Notes: a model not told the origin generated them from the sequence alone. Shown: positions 1-8,256, numbered from the stretch's first letter. The stretch: DNA of 64,000 nucleotides from Halobacteriovorax sp. DA5 (GCF_002903145.1 NZ_PPDJ01000001.1:310001-374000), one strand, 5' to 3'. Numbers and translations are program-made.

Positions 1-868
1 AGTCTTTTTCACGCTTTTCAACGAAAGCATCACGGCCTTCTTGTGCTTCAGCAGTTCCGTAAGCTAGTCGAGTTGCTTCACCAGCAAAAAGCTGTTGACC
101 AACTAAACCATCATCAAGAAGATTGAATCCAAATTTAAGCATACGCATTGCTGTTGGTGACTTTGAATTCATCTCTTTGGCCCACTCAAGCGCAACCTTC
201 TCAAGGTCTGCATGAGGAACAACTTTATTTACCATACCCATTTGAAATGCTTCTTCGGCGCTATAGTTGAAACCACAGAAGAAGATTTCACGTGCACGTT
301 TTTGTCCACATTGACGAGCAAGATATGCTGAACCGTAACCAGAGTCAAATGAAGCAACGTCTGGATCCGTTTGTTTAAAGATTGCATGCTCTTTTGAAGC
401 GATCGTCATGTCACAAACTACGTGAAGTGAATGTCCACCACCAACTGCCCATCCAGGAACTACTGCAACAACTACTTTTGGCATAAAACGAATTAGTCTT
501 TGCACTTCAAGGATGTGAAGTCTTCCAAGTTTTGCTGGGTCTGGAGTTCCGTCACCATCAACATATTTATATCCGTCTTTTCCACGAATTCTTTGATCGC
601 CACCTGAGCAGAATGCCCAACCACCATCTTTTGGTGATGGCCCGTTTCCTGTAATAAGAACAACACCAACATCACTCCACATTCTTGCGTGATCTAAGGC
701 GCGGTAAAGTTCATCAACAGTTTGAGGCCTAAATGCGTTGCGACACTCTGGACGATTGAATGCAATCCTAACTGTCCCTTGATCTACAGCGCGGTGGTAT
801 GTAATGTCCTTGAAATCGAAGCCTTCAACTTCTTTCCAAGCACTTGGGTCAAAAATATCTGAAACCAT
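1..868 (-). CDS. menB: 1,4-dihydroxy-2-naphthoyl-CoA synthase MenB (3' end cut by window edge)
   Basis: MenB is a crotonase-fold enzyme that closes the second ring of the naphthoquinone nucleus by converting O-succinylbenzoyl-CoA to 1,4-dihydroxy-2-naphthoyl-CoA in menaquinone synthesis. Translating the reverse strand gives 289 codons with MenB hallmarks: the oxyanion-hole segment SGGDQRIRGKDGY, the segment VVPGWAVGGGHSLHVVCDM, and TDPDVASFDSGYGSAYLAR. The ATG at 868 has a strong upstream AAGGAG. The reading frame runs off base 1 with no stop, so only the last few residues are missing. It implies menaquinone-based respiration. No other men gene is in view. Confidence 0.96.
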   Translation of the reverse strand, partial: MVSDIFDPSAWKEVEGFDFKDITYHRAVDQGTVRIAFNRPECRNAFRPQTVDELYRALDHARMWSDVGVVLITGNGPSPKDGGWAFCSGGDQRIRGKDGYKYVDGDGTPDPAKLGRLHILEVQRLIRFMPKVVVAVVPGWAVGGGHSLHVVCDMTIASKEHAIFKQTDPDVASFDSGYGSAYLARQCGQKRAREIFFCGFNYSAEEAFQMGMVNKVVPHADLEKVALEWAKEMNSKSPTAMRMLKFGFNLLDDGLVGQQLFAGEATRLAYGTAEAQEGRDAFVEKREKD

Positions 869-979
869 GTGATCTCCTTATTGTTTCGCTCAATATAAAA
901 TGCCTGAGCTAAAGTGTCATTCATAACTTTATGTGCGGCCAGTCTAAACAAAATGTCAGGGTTGTGAGTTAATGGATGG

Positions 980-1276
980 ATGAAAAATCTCATTCTTATT
1001 ACATTTCTATTCTTTTTAGCCTCCAATGTGAGTGCAGATGTAACTGTCGTTGTGGATGGTACTCGTTATTATTGTACTGAAGATGGCAGGCCACCTCAGG
1101 ATCGTCAGTGGCGATGCGTTGCCCATTGTGCTTCAAGAACTTCTGATGGCGAATGTCGTAGGTATAAAGAAGATTTCTGTGGAATCAATGCGGCCTGTAC
1201 TCCTTATTGCGACTCTCGTGCTTCAGATGGTGAATGTCGTCGCTACGGAGATGATATTTGTCGCTCAGAGGATTAG
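980..1276 (+). CDS. Small secreted cysteine-rich repeat protein
   Basis: This 98-residue protein has a clear signal peptide (residues 1-19, cleavage near VSA-DV). The mature part holds two tandem copies of a unit of about 24 residues with the pattern C-x3-C-x-SR-x-SDGECRRY-x-(E/D)D-x-C, and a shorter cysteine-containing stretch before them. The evenly spaced cysteines predict a disulphide-bonded periplasmic or exported protein. It matches no family I know. It stands alone, convergent with a lipoprotein gene 15 bases away. The ATG at 980 is the third of three closely spaced ATGs and the only one in this frame. Confidence 0.72.
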   Translation: MKNLILITFLFFLASNVSADVTVVVDGTRYYCTEDGRPPQDRQWRCVAHCASRTSDGECRRYKEDFCGINAACTPYCDSRASDGECRRYGDDICRSED

Positions 1277-1291
1277 TAGGCAAATAGCTGA

Positions 1292-1642
1292 CTAAGGCTT
1301 AATGACTTCAAGCTCTTCTATTTCAACATAGAAGTGCTTTGATTCGTTATCTGTTTCACCCTTCAGTAGAAAGAGGGTTTGATAATTATAGTCAGTATCT
1401 AGGCCAAATAACTTCTCAGGAATTCTCACGAGAATCATGCCCTCTTGGTCTTGAACGAGGTAGTAGTTATTTTTGAGCTTCTTATGAATTCGTGCTTTTA
1501 AAGCAACTTCTGCACCATCACTAGGGTTTCTCTTTAATATTGTCGAAGAGTATACACTTCCTTGTTTTTGGCCCAAAAATGTTTTTGAACTGCCACAAGA
1601 AGTTAAAATAAAAATTAGCGTGGTAAGGAATAATTTATTCAT
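1292..1642 (-). CDS. Lipoprotein with OB-fold (BOF/YgiW-like) domain
   Basis: The 116-residue product starts with a lipoprotein signal whose lipobox LTSCG puts the lipidated cysteine at residue 16. The rest resembles the bacterial OB-fold (BOF) domain of YgiW/YdeI proteins: alternating strands such as ALKARIHKKLKNNYYLVQD, then MILVRIPEKLFG, then a GETDN turn and a final VEIEELEVI strand. BOF proteins are periplasmic and often linked to stress responses; their ligands are poorly defined. The family call is by eye. It is monocistronic, between a convergent and a divergent neighbour. Confidence 0.66.
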   Translation of the reverse strand: MNKLFLTTLIFILTSCGSSKTFLGQKQGSVYSSTILKRNPSDGAEVALKARIHKKLKNNYYLVQDQEGMILVRIPEKLFGLDTDYNYQTLFLLKGETDNESKHFYVEIEELEVIKP

Positions 1643-1706
1643 AGCAATTATTATATTTAAGTCGTTGGCCTTTGACTATAGGGCAAGAGCTAGAGATAAT
1701 TAACTC

Positions 1707-2117
1707 ATGAAATTAATCACTCTCTTTTTATTTACTCAATTATCATTTGCTAGTATTGGTGGGAAATGGATTGGTGAAGGTGTTGCAAAAACTCCAAAAT
1801 CAACTCAAAAATGTTCTCAAATCTATTTTAAGCTTTTTTACGATGCTTCGAAATTTAAAATACAAGAGGGTGGATATAATTGTAATGGCCTTAGTGCTGA
1901 ATATCCCTATTCTGTCTTTGAGGTAAGAGGGCCGCTTCTTTATTACAAAGGAGAGGTTTCTGGCTTCATTAACAATGACGAGCTTACAATTTATTCAAAA
2001 GAAGACGGCTTTACTTTACGTTTCTACTTCGTTGCAGAAGATGAAGTTGAAGTAAGTGAAACGTGGCAAGAAGGTAGTGATTATTTAACAATCAAATCAA
2101 CACTTTTTAGAAAGTAG
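1707..2117 (+). CDS. Secreted protein of unknown function
   Basis: The 136-residue protein has a short signal peptide (residues 1-15, cleavage near SFA-SI) and a mature part rich in predicted beta strands with two cysteines (KCSQIYFKL and GYNCNGL) that could form a disulphide. The opening GGKWIGEGVA and alternating strands are reminiscent of small lipocalin-like beta barrels, but no family is recognised. Its stop codon directly abuts the stop of the convergent globin gene with no base between. Confidence 0.68.
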   Translation: MKLITLFLFTQLSFASIGGKWIGEGVAKTPKSTQKCSQIYFKLFYDASKFKIQEGGYNCNGLSAEYPYSVFEVRGPLLYYKGEVSGFINNDELTIYSKEDGFTLRFYFVAEDEVEVSETWQEGSDYLTIKSTLFRK

Positions 2118-2597
2118 TTAGGCTGCCTTTTTAAAAGAGTCGACATGTTCTTTCTTCTCTAAAAATTCTTCAAACTCTCTACGCAGGGTCGCATCCACCA
2201 TGCCGTCAGAAATATACTCTGCGATATAGTAGAAGCAATCGCGCCATGCTGTCTCTAGTTTAGGAGTCCAAGAATTCATATGAAAAAGCATTAATGTTTG
2301 AATGAAGGCTTCTTCAAATATTGGAAAATAAGTCTCTGAAACTTCGTATTTAATCTGGTTTCCGCCAAGTCCCTGCAGGTAGTATTTCAGGTATTCCGGG
2401 TTCTTTAAATTATTTATTGTTATACTTAGGGCCCTAATAAAGGATGCCTTTAGTTGCTCTCGATCAGCATGAGCAAATACTTTCTGCATACCTGGTTCGA
2501 GAATAACGACATTATCAAAGAAAGCATTTGTGAAATTTTTTAAATTGGGCTCAATTCTCGCAAATGATTCAATAATCAGATCCTTGTCAAAATTCAT
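2118..2597 (-). CDS. Globin-fold protein lacking the proximal histidine
   Basis: The 159-residue protein aligns by eye with bacterial haemoglobins such as Vitreoscilla globin over its whole length. The stretch NQIKYEVSETYFPIFEEAF matches the F-helix and FG region KHCQAGVAAAHYPIVGQEL. In that alignment the haem-ligating proximal histidine falls on Gln81, and no other histidine lies in the F helix. It may therefore not bind haem in the usual way and may be a sensor or structural globin, as in the non-haem globin domains of stressosome proteins. The start at 2597 has a strong SD (AAGGAG). The family call is fairly safe; the lack of haem is inference. Confidence 0.72.
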   Translation of the reverse strand: MNFDKDLIIESFARIEPNLKNFTNAFFDNVVILEPGMQKVFAHADREQLKASFIRALSITINNLKNPEYLKYYLQGLGGNQIKYEVSETYFPIFEEAFIQTLMLFHMNSWTPKLETAWRDCFYYIAEYISDGMVDATLRREFEEFLEKKEHVDSFKKAA

Positions 2598-2721
2598 AAA
2601 GACTCCTTAGGGGTTTAATTTACTTGTCGTAGGCAACATTTTTTCTTTTGAACAAAGATTTCTTAAATTCTGCTTAAACCCTGTATTTACAGATTGTCTT
2701 CATTGGGAGAGTCTAGGGTTA

Positions 2722-3741
2722 ATGAAAGTATTAGCGGTAAATAATTTAACTTATAATTTTGATCAAAAATCAATTTGTCAGTTTGATAAGATCTCTTTCG
2801 ATCTCCATAAGGGTGAGGTTTTAACACTTCTTGGTCCTTCTGGAACAGGCAAGACGACTTTATTTAATATTCTTACGGGAAAGCTAACTCCCTTAAGTGG
2901 AGAAGTTGAGAAGGCCGAGAACTTAAAAATTGAGATGGTTTCAGGTGTTGATAATCTTAACTGGGACCTAACGGTTTTTGAAAATATTGAAAGTCATTTA
3001 CTGGCCCATGAGCCAAGTGCTGATACGAATCGCGTACGTGATATGATTGAAATCTTTGGCCTTGAATATAAAGATCATAAGAAGCTCGATCAACTTTCGG
3101 CGGGACAATTGCAAAGACTTCTTTTTGCGAGATCAATGGTTGTCGCACCAGACGTTCTTTTACTAGATGAACCATTTTCTAATATTGATGAATTTCTAAA
3201 GGCTACCTTGTGCCATGAAATTTTTGAAATTTTCAAAGAAAATGAAATCTCATTACTTTTTGTCACTCACAACTTGAAAGAAGCTTATTCATTAAGTGAT
3301 CGAATTATTTATCTTAGTGGTGCAAAACTTCAAACATATCAAAGGCCTCAAGACTTCTATGACAGGCCACTCTCAATTGATGCCGCTCGTTTCGGGGGAA
3401 TGATTAATCTCGTTGCAGGACCAATCACAGAGAGGAAAGGTGAGCGTGTCGTTGTTAAGAACGACTTTGGTCAATTTGAAGTAACTGATAATCTCAAAAC
3501 AAATAATCAATTTGTTTATCTGGCCTTTCGTCCAAAATACCTAAAGCTTGTTGAAGGTGAGGGACAACTAAAAGGACGAGTTAAGTCGATAATTAGGCAC
3601 GGAGAGTATGACTTTGTTGAAGTTGCGACAATGAACGCAAAAATTCTAAGATTCCAATTGGCCGACTCTTCTAAAGTGAGCATTGGCTCACAAGTTAAAC
3701 TAGCTATTGATCTTGAGAATGCCTTTCTTTTACCGGTTTAA
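2722..3741 (+). CDS. Orphan ABC transporter ATP-binding protein with TOBE-like C-terminus
   Basis: The 339-residue protein has Walker A GPSGTGKT (38-45), signature LSAGQ (125-129), Walker B VLLLDEP (145-151), a D-loop SNID and an H-loop in FVTHN. The last 120 residues look like a TOBE-type regulatory domain, as in MalK, PotA and FbpC ATPases that drive import of sugars, polyamines or iron. The Q-loop is odd: where VFQ is expected before LTVFENI, the sequence reads VSG, so the coupling glutamine is replaced by Gly75. No permease or binding-protein gene is adjacent, so the substrate is unknown. Confidence 0.82.
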   Translation: MKVLAVNNLTYNFDQKSICQFDKISFDLHKGEVLTLLGPSGTGKTTLFNILTGKLTPLSGEVEKAENLKIEMVSGVDNLNWDLTVFENIESHLLAHEPSADTNRVRDMIEIFGLEYKDHKKLDQLSAGQLQRLLFARSMVVAPDVLLLDEPFSNIDEFLKATLCHEIFEIFKENEISLLFVTHNLKEAYSLSDRIIYLSGAKLQTYQRPQDFYDRPLSIDAARFGGMINLVAGPITERKGERVVVKNDFGQFEVTDNLKTNNQFVYLAFRPKYLKLVEGEGQLKGRVKSIIRHGEYDFVEVATMNAKILRFQLADSSKVSIGSQVKLAIDLENAFLLPV

Positions 3742-3834
3742 CCAAACTTTAAGAAAACTTAGTTATTAGCGCATCTCGTTTTCTCTTAGAATACTTACAA
3801 CTATTAACGTTGTTATGTTTTTGGAGGATAGTGA

Positions 3835-4380
3835 ATGAAGTTGCTGATTATCGGTTTTTGTATTTTACTTTCTATTCTAGCGTTCGCTAAAGAGATCGAT
3901 ACAGATAAAAGCTTTTTGAAATGGCATGCAAGTAAAGTTGGTGGCAAGCACTGGGGCCATGTTAAATTTCAAAAAGGAACGATTGAGCACAATGATAAAG
4001 GAGAACCTGTTAAGGGAATTTTTACTGTGCAGATGAATACAATCGATGTGCGTGATCTTGAAGGTGAGTGGAAGGATAAGCTACAAAATCATCTTCGCCA
4101 AAGTGACTTCTTTGAGATCGAAAAATATCCAACGGCGATGATGGAAACAAAATCAATTACAAAGATTGCAAAGAATAAATATAAAGTCGTTGCTGACTTT
4201 AAGATTAAGAAAATTACACGTCCACTAACATTCGATATGATCTATGATGGCAAGAAGGCCACGGGGAAAGTTAGCTTTGACCGAACAAAATTTGGCATCA
4301 AATATCGATCATCTTTATTGGGCACTGTGGCAGATAAGGTTATTCACGACAAAGTTGATTTAGAATTCAACGTTCAATAG
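3835..4380 (+). CDS. YceI-family periplasmic protein
   Basis: The 181-residue precursor has a signal peptide (1-18, cleavage near AFA-KE) followed by a YceI domain. YceI proteins are lipocalin-like beta barrels that bind isoprenoid-type amphiphiles in the periplasm. Signature parts are the start DTDKSFLKWHASKVGGKHWG, the phrase LRQSDFFEIEKYPTAMMETK, and the closing FDRTKFGIKYRSS segment. A strong SD (GGAGG) precedes the ATG. It is transcribed alone; the ABC ATPase gene upstream is in the same direction but 93 bases away. Confidence 0.88.
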   Translation: MKLLIIGFCILLSILAFAKEIDTDKSFLKWHASKVGGKHWGHVKFQKGTIEHNDKGEPVKGIFTVQMNTIDVRDLEGEWKDKLQNHLRQSDFFEIEKYPTAMMETKSITKIAKNKYKVVADFKIKKITRPLTFDMIYDGKKATGKVSFDRTKFGIKYRSSLLGTVADKVIHDKVDLEFNVQ

Positions 4381-4430
4381 CTTGATATTACATTCTTAAA
4401 ATGAACACGTAGCATAAGTCTAAGTAATAG

Positions 4431-4652
4431 ATGCACGTCAGTTTAATCTATGTTAAGTTTTGGCGTATGAAAGCCGGAAGAATCGACATCGCATTTTTTG
4501 AAAAAGACCAATACTTATTTCCAATCAATAGAAGAAGTAAGAATCCAATCGTCGACTATAAAAATGAACTCGTTAAAAAATCAATTGCGAAAGAGCTTAA
4601 CTTGAAAGTTAAGAATATCTCGTTAGATAGTATTAAAAATACAAAGAAGTAA
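4431..4652 (+). CDS. Small hypothetical protein
   Basis: A 73-codon frame ends directly against the stop of the convergent pseudouridine synthase gene. The true start may be the internal ATG at 4467, giving 61 residues beginning MKAGRIDIAFF. Neither start has a clear SD. The product is basic (many Lys/Arg), has no signal peptide or membrane segment, and is not recognised. The tight packing against the next gene and the typical local codon use favour a real gene. Confidence 0.45.
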   Translation: MHVSLIYVKFWRMKAGRIDIAFFEKDQYLFPINRRSKNPIVDYKNELVKKSIAKELNLKVKNISLDSIKNTKK

Positions 4653-5477
4653 TTAAAATAATCTCTTTTCTTCAGGAAGCTCAACAGTCACTAAATTTCC
4701 ACTTCTCCACGGATCATCAAAAACTAATTTTGAAGCGATAAGGGCAAGACCTGTGTCGTTTCCATTACCTTTACCATAACGATTATCTCCCATAACTGGA
4801 AAACCAAGTTCAGTAAATTGGATACGAATCTGGTGTTTACGGCCTGTGATAAGATTAACTTCTACAAGAGCAGTTTTATCGAGGTATTTCTTCACTTCAT
4901 ATTCTAGAACAGCATCCTTTCCATCAATAACACTCTCAAGACGCTTAACTTTTTCTGGCTTCCCTTTGACTTCGGCCTGATACGTCTTTTGAATTTTGTG
5001 ATTCTTAATTTGATCAGAAAACGCTCGAGCAGCTTTCTTTGTATATGCAATCATCATAAGGCCTGCTGTTTCTTTATCTAGCCTGTGAATGAGAAAAGGT
5101 TCGCGACCAGTGCGCTTGTGAACTTCGCGAAGAATTGTGTATTCATCGCCATACTTTGTCCCCTGACATAGAAGTCCAGCAGGTTTGAAGTAAACGCCAT
5201 AGTGGTGAGTTTCATGCATACATTGAACTGAACTCATATCGAATTCACCGATATTTGGATCGACATATAATTTAATTGTTTGGCCGCGCTTTATTTCTGT
5301 CTTGGCCTTGCGAATACGTTCTGGCTTTGCAGTCTTTGTCCAACAAGCACCTTGTTTCATAAGATTTTTGATCTTAATTTTTGAAAGCTCAATTCCTGAC
5401 TTCGCACATTTTTCTGCAAGTAGGTCCGCTGCTGTTGTATCTGTATTGGCCTTGGCCGTAATGCTAAATTTAGTCAT
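4653..5477 (-). CDS. RluA-family RNA pseudouridine synthase
   Basis: RluA-type enzymes isomerise uridine to pseudouridine in rRNA or tRNA. The 274-residue protein contains the catalytic motif HRLDKETAGLMM with nucleophile Asp134, the segment YFKPAGLLCQG and the C-terminal RKHQIRIQFTELGFPVMGDNRYG region that completes the active site. The N-terminal 70 residues contain a weak S4-like RNA-binding segment. It follows the small cysteine-rich gene 5481-5786 after 3 bases, so the two are probably co-transcribed. The exact RNA target cannot be assigned from sequence alone. Confidence 0.9.
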   Translation of the reverse strand: MTKFSITAKANTDTTAADLLAEKCAKSGIELSKIKIKNLMKQGACWTKTAKPERIRKAKTEIKRGQTIKLYVDPNIGEFDMSSVQCMHETHHYGVYFKPAGLLCQGTKYGDEYTILREVHKRTGREPFLIHRLDKETAGLMMIAYTKKAARAFSDQIKNHKIQKTYQAEVKGKPEKVKRLESVIDGKDAVLEYEVKKYLDKTALVEVNLITGRKHQIRIQFTELGFPVMGDNRYGKGNGNDTGLALIASKLVFDDPWRSGNLVTVELPEEKRLF

Positions 5478-5480
5478 AAA

Positions 5481-5786
5481 TTAATATCCGTTAAAGTAAG
5501 GACAACCGCTGCATCCACTCTGGCAACAGTCATTAATATCGGCCTCTTCATCAATTCTAAGGTTTGGTGAAACAAGAGATAGGCTATATGTTTTTATACC
5601 GCGAACATTTCCAATTAATGTGAAAAGCTCAGGGCCTTGAAGTGGAGTCTCCATTGTTCCTAAATTAAGAGATAGGGCCAGGTGGTGAGCAATCGACTTC
5701 GTATCACAAAGAATATTGAACTCAGGTTCAATATTAGAAGTAACTAGGTATTTCTCTGCATATGATTCAATGATATATTCTTTCAT
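5481..5786 (-). CDS. Small protein with cysteine-rich C-terminal tail
   Basis: From the ATG at 5786 the product has 101 residues: a mixed alpha/beta body starting MKEYIIESYAEKY and a tail CCQSGCSGCPYFNGY with five cysteines in eleven residues. This CCxSGCxxCPY ending recalls tails of small oxidoreductase-like proteins and could bind metal or an iron-sulphur cluster; that role is inference. A longer frame reaching 5867 would overlap the divergent radical SAM gene, so the internal start is preferred. It leads a two-gene unit with the pseudouridine synthase. Confidence 0.7.
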   Translation of the reverse strand: MKEYIIESYAEKYLVTSNIEPEFNILCDTKSIAHHLALSLNLGTMETPLQGPELFTLIGNVRGIKTYSLSLVSPNLRIDEEADINDCCQSGCSGCPYFNGY

Positions 5787-5815
5787 AAATAATCCAAATC
5801 GATTAAGGTAGCGCC

Positions 5816-6715
5816 ATGTTTTACGATTTCCCGATAAAATATCACGAACCTGTTTTCCGTCCTCCATCTGAAGGGCGTTCTCTCCTTATACAACAAACCA
5901 TTGGTTGCTCCAATAATAAATGTACATATTGCAATATGTATCGATCTAAGACTTATAAAGAGAGAAACAGCGTCGAGGTAATCGAGGATATCAGAAAGGC
6001 GGCAGCTTACTATCGTCGATTTGAGATGCGTCCCTCTAAAGTATTTTTATGTGATGGAGATGCGCTTGGGGCACCAACTGAAGACCTCTACAAAAGTCTT
6101 TTGGCAATTGGCGAGGAGTTTGGGGATATTCGCGTCGGTGTCTACGCAACAGCTCAGAATATGCTGGATAAATCAGAAGATGAGCTTCGTTACCTAAAGG
6201 AAGCAGGGCTTGGAATCGCTTATCTTGGGATGGAGTCTGGTTGTGACAAGGTTCTCCATATGACGGTTAAGGGCAATAGCGCCCAAGATATGATTGATGG
6301 ATCAAAAAAAGTCATGGATGCAGGGATGAAATTATCGGTGATTGCCATGCTTGGGCTTGGTGGGAAGAAACATACAGAGACCCATGTGGCCGAGACGGCG
6401 AGAGTTCTTTCTGAAATTTCACCAGATTACCTGTCATTTCTTACGACAATGGCGGTTGAGGGGACTCCGTATTACCGAATGGTACAACGAGGCTTTGAAA
6501 TGCTTACGACTAAGGAGATACTAGGGGAGATGCACGACATTCTCTCTGGGATAAAAGCCTCTCGAGAAATTTTACTTAGAATTAATCACGTCTCAAATAT
6601 GTATCCAATTGGAGGGAGTCTTCCTCAAGATCAGTCCACGATAATTCAGCAGGTTAAGCAGTGGTTTGTTGAAGCTCCAGAGGGAACATATCCACCAAAA
6701 CCTTCACATATGTAG
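5816..6715 (+). CDS. Radical SAM protein (Elp3/MiaB-like SPASM-free type)
   Basis: The 299-residue protein has the cluster motif GCSNNKCTYCNMY near residues 30-42. The spacing is C-x4-C-x2-C rather than the common C-x3-C-x2-C; this variant is recurrent in one group of uncharacterised radical SAM proteins. Further support comes from the glycine-containing strand YLGMESGCDKVL and the segment VIAMLGLGGKKHTETH. It should cleave S-adenosylmethionine to start radical chemistry on an unknown substrate. It is divergent from the small cysteine-rich gene, with 29 bases between starts. Confidence 0.85.
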   Translation: MFYDFPIKYHEPVFRPPSEGRSLLIQQTIGCSNNKCTYCNMYRSKTYKERNSVEVIEDIRKAAAYYRRFEMRPSKVFLCDGDALGAPTEDLYKSLLAIGEEFGDIRVGVYATAQNMLDKSEDELRYLKEAGLGIAYLGMESGCDKVLHMTVKGNSAQDMIDGSKKVMDAGMKLSVIAMLGLGGKKHTETHVAETARVLSEISPDYLSFLTTMAVEGTPYYRMVQRGFEMLTTKEILGEMHDILSGIKASREILLRINHVSNMYPIGGSLPQDQSTIIQQVKQWFVEAPEGTYPPKPSHM

Positions 6716-6737
6716 GATTTAGCAGTATAAATTGGCC

Positions 6738-7205
6738 ATGACTCAAGAACAGTACAATATCGCATTTATCATTTTATCAGTTTTAGTATTTATCCTTTCA
6801 ATGGGGGTAGGCTTTTTCTATATTAAGCTTAAAGAAGAGACGAGAAAGCGCATTGCTGAACATGACAAGATGGAAGCAAAGGAAAAAGAGCGCCAGGCAT
6901 TCGTGCGCGATAGTCTTATTACAATTGCTCGTGCCTTTGTTCAAAAACAATGTGAGGCAAGTGAAGCCTGTATTCGTTTAAGAATGCTTATTGACCGCGT
7001 GGACTTTGTTGAAAACGAAGAGTATCCGATTATCTTTTCAATGTATGAGGAAATTAAACATTTCCCAACTCACCAATCTCGAAAAGAGCTATCAAAACAA
7101 GAGCGTTTCTCACAAGATAAAGAGAGATTTGCAATTGAAGACAAACACATGGATAATTTAACTAACGAGTGTAATAAGCTAATCACAAATCTCACGGTTA
7201 ATTAA
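6738..7205 (+). CDS. DUF2489-family membrane protein
   Basis: The product has about 155 residues: one N-terminal transmembrane helix (roughly residues 8-28) and a charged cytoplasmic helical domain. The spacing of REs-like FVRDSLITIARAFVQKQCEASEACIRLRMLID and the later KERFAIEDKHMDNL matches DUF2489 by memory. The function is unknown. An in-frame TTG at 6732 is an alternative start; the ATG at 6738 is preferred although no strong SD is visible. Its TAA overlaps the ATG of lgt (TAATG), so the two are translationally coupled. Confidence 0.75.
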   Translation: MTQEQYNIAFIILSVLVFILSMGVGFFYIKLKEETRKRIAEHDKMEAKEKERQAFVRDSLITIARAFVQKQCEASEACIRLRMLIDRVDFVENEEYPIIFSMYEEIKHFPTHQSRKELSKQERFSQDKERFAIEDKHMDNLTNECNKLITNLTVN

Positions 7206-8002
7206 TGCAATACTATGTCCACAATCTTAATCCAATTGCTCTCGATTTTTTGGGAGTTAAGATTGCTTGGTATTGGTTGGCCTACTTCTTTGGCTACTTC
7301 TGGACACTTTATTTAGGAAAATACCTCATAAAAAGAGAGGGACTAAGTGTCTCTTTTCATCACTATCTAAATTATTTATTCACTGGCTTCTTTATGATGC
7401 TTGCAGGTGGAAAGCTCTTTTATATCTTCTTTTATAATTTTAATTACTATGCACAAGACTTAAAGCGCGTTTTCTATTTTTGGCAAGGTGGCATGAGCTT
7501 TCATGGTGCACTTATTGGTGGAGCTCTTTGGACATATTATTACGCTAAAAAGCACGGACTTAAATTCTTTGCCCTAACAGATATTGTCCTAACAAGTGTA
7601 GGCCCGGCCATTATGTTTGGGCGAATCGCAAATTTTATCAATGGAGAACTTGCGGGGAGAGTGACAGATGTTTCTTGGGCAGTGATTTTTCCAAGACTTT
7701 ACGACTCAAGCCCTCGCCATCCTTCACAGCTTTATGAAGCCTTCCTCGAAGGATTTGTCCTATTTCTCATTTTATTTACTTTGAAAAAGAATTTAAAAAG
7801 ACCAGCTTTAAACTCTGGCCTTTTTCTTATCATTTATGGAATTGGTCGCTTCATTGTTGAGTTCTTTAGAACTCCTGATCCACAAATTGGGCTCTTCTTT
7901 AACCTGTTTTCTGTGGGACAATTCTATTGTCTAGCAATGATTTTGATTGGGGCCGCTATTATTTTTTGGCCTTCTCATTTATCGCGTTCTCATACTGCTT
8001 AA
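7205..8002 (+). CDS. lgt: Prolipoprotein diacylglyceryl transferase
   Basis: Lgt transfers diacylglycerol from phosphatidylglycerol to the lipobox cysteine of prolipoproteins in the inner membrane. The 265-residue protein has seven hydrophobic segments and family motifs: YWLAYFFGYF early, the Lgt signature GRIANFINGELAGRVTDVSWAVIFP, HPSQLYEA and GIGRFIVEFFRTPD. It starts on the stop codon of the DUF2489 gene. Its last 44 bases overlap the opposite-strand zinc-ribbon gene. Many lipoproteins in this window are its substrates. Confidence 0.97.
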   Translation: MQYYVHNLNPIALDFLGVKIAWYWLAYFFGYFWTLYLGKYLIKREGLSVSFHHYLNYLFTGFFMMLAGGKLFYIFFYNFNYYAQDLKRVFYFWQGGMSFHGALIGGALWTYYYAKKHGLKFFALTDIVLTSVGPAIMFGRIANFINGELAGRVTDVSWAVIFPRLYDSSPRHPSQLYEAFLEGFVLFLILFTLKKNLKRPALNSGLFLIIYGIGRFIVEFFRTPDPQIGLFFNLFSVGQFYCLAMILIGAAIIFWPSHLSRSHTA

Positions 8003-8165
8003 GTAGTTCTGGATCGATCTCTGTTGGAGTGATTTTGCGGAAGCTCTTACGGGCATTGATCATATTCTCACACTTGTGGACAGCACCGTCTCCTTCGACT
8101 GGAACGTTTTTACGCCCATCTTTCATCCAAGTAATTTCCTTTCCACAATAACGACATGATGCCAT
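7959..8165 (-). CDS. Small zinc-ribbon-like protein
   Basis: The 68-residue protein begins MASCRYCGKEITWMKDGRKN and continues GDGAVHKCENM, giving a C-x2-C...H-x-C set suitable for one zinc ion, then a charged helical tail. Similar short proteins with the CxxCGKEI-x-W phrase occur as hypothetical proteins in other bacteria (from memory). Its 3' end overlaps the end of lgt by 44 bases on the opposite strand. It is divergent from serS. The function is unknown. Confidence 0.78.
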   Translation of the reverse strand: MASCRYCGKEITWMKDGRKNVPVEGDGAVHKCENMINARKSFRKITPTEIDPELLKQYENAINEKAKK

Positions 8166-8256
8166 GAGTAACTCCCTGATTTTAAAGCAATTTAGAGTGT
8201 CAATTTTAGTGGTTTTAGGTTATTCTAACAACTATAAAAATAAACTGGAGTGCATA

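Noticed and set aside
784..1026. Open frame on the minus strand covering the menB start and the Cys-rich gene start
   Set aside because: It overlaps the real starts of two well-supported genes, has no family-like sequence and no SD.
8164..8256. N-terminal extension of SerRS to 8164
   Set aside because: The extra residues are not SerRS-like, while GTG 8257 has an SD and begins with the classical MLDIKF sequence.
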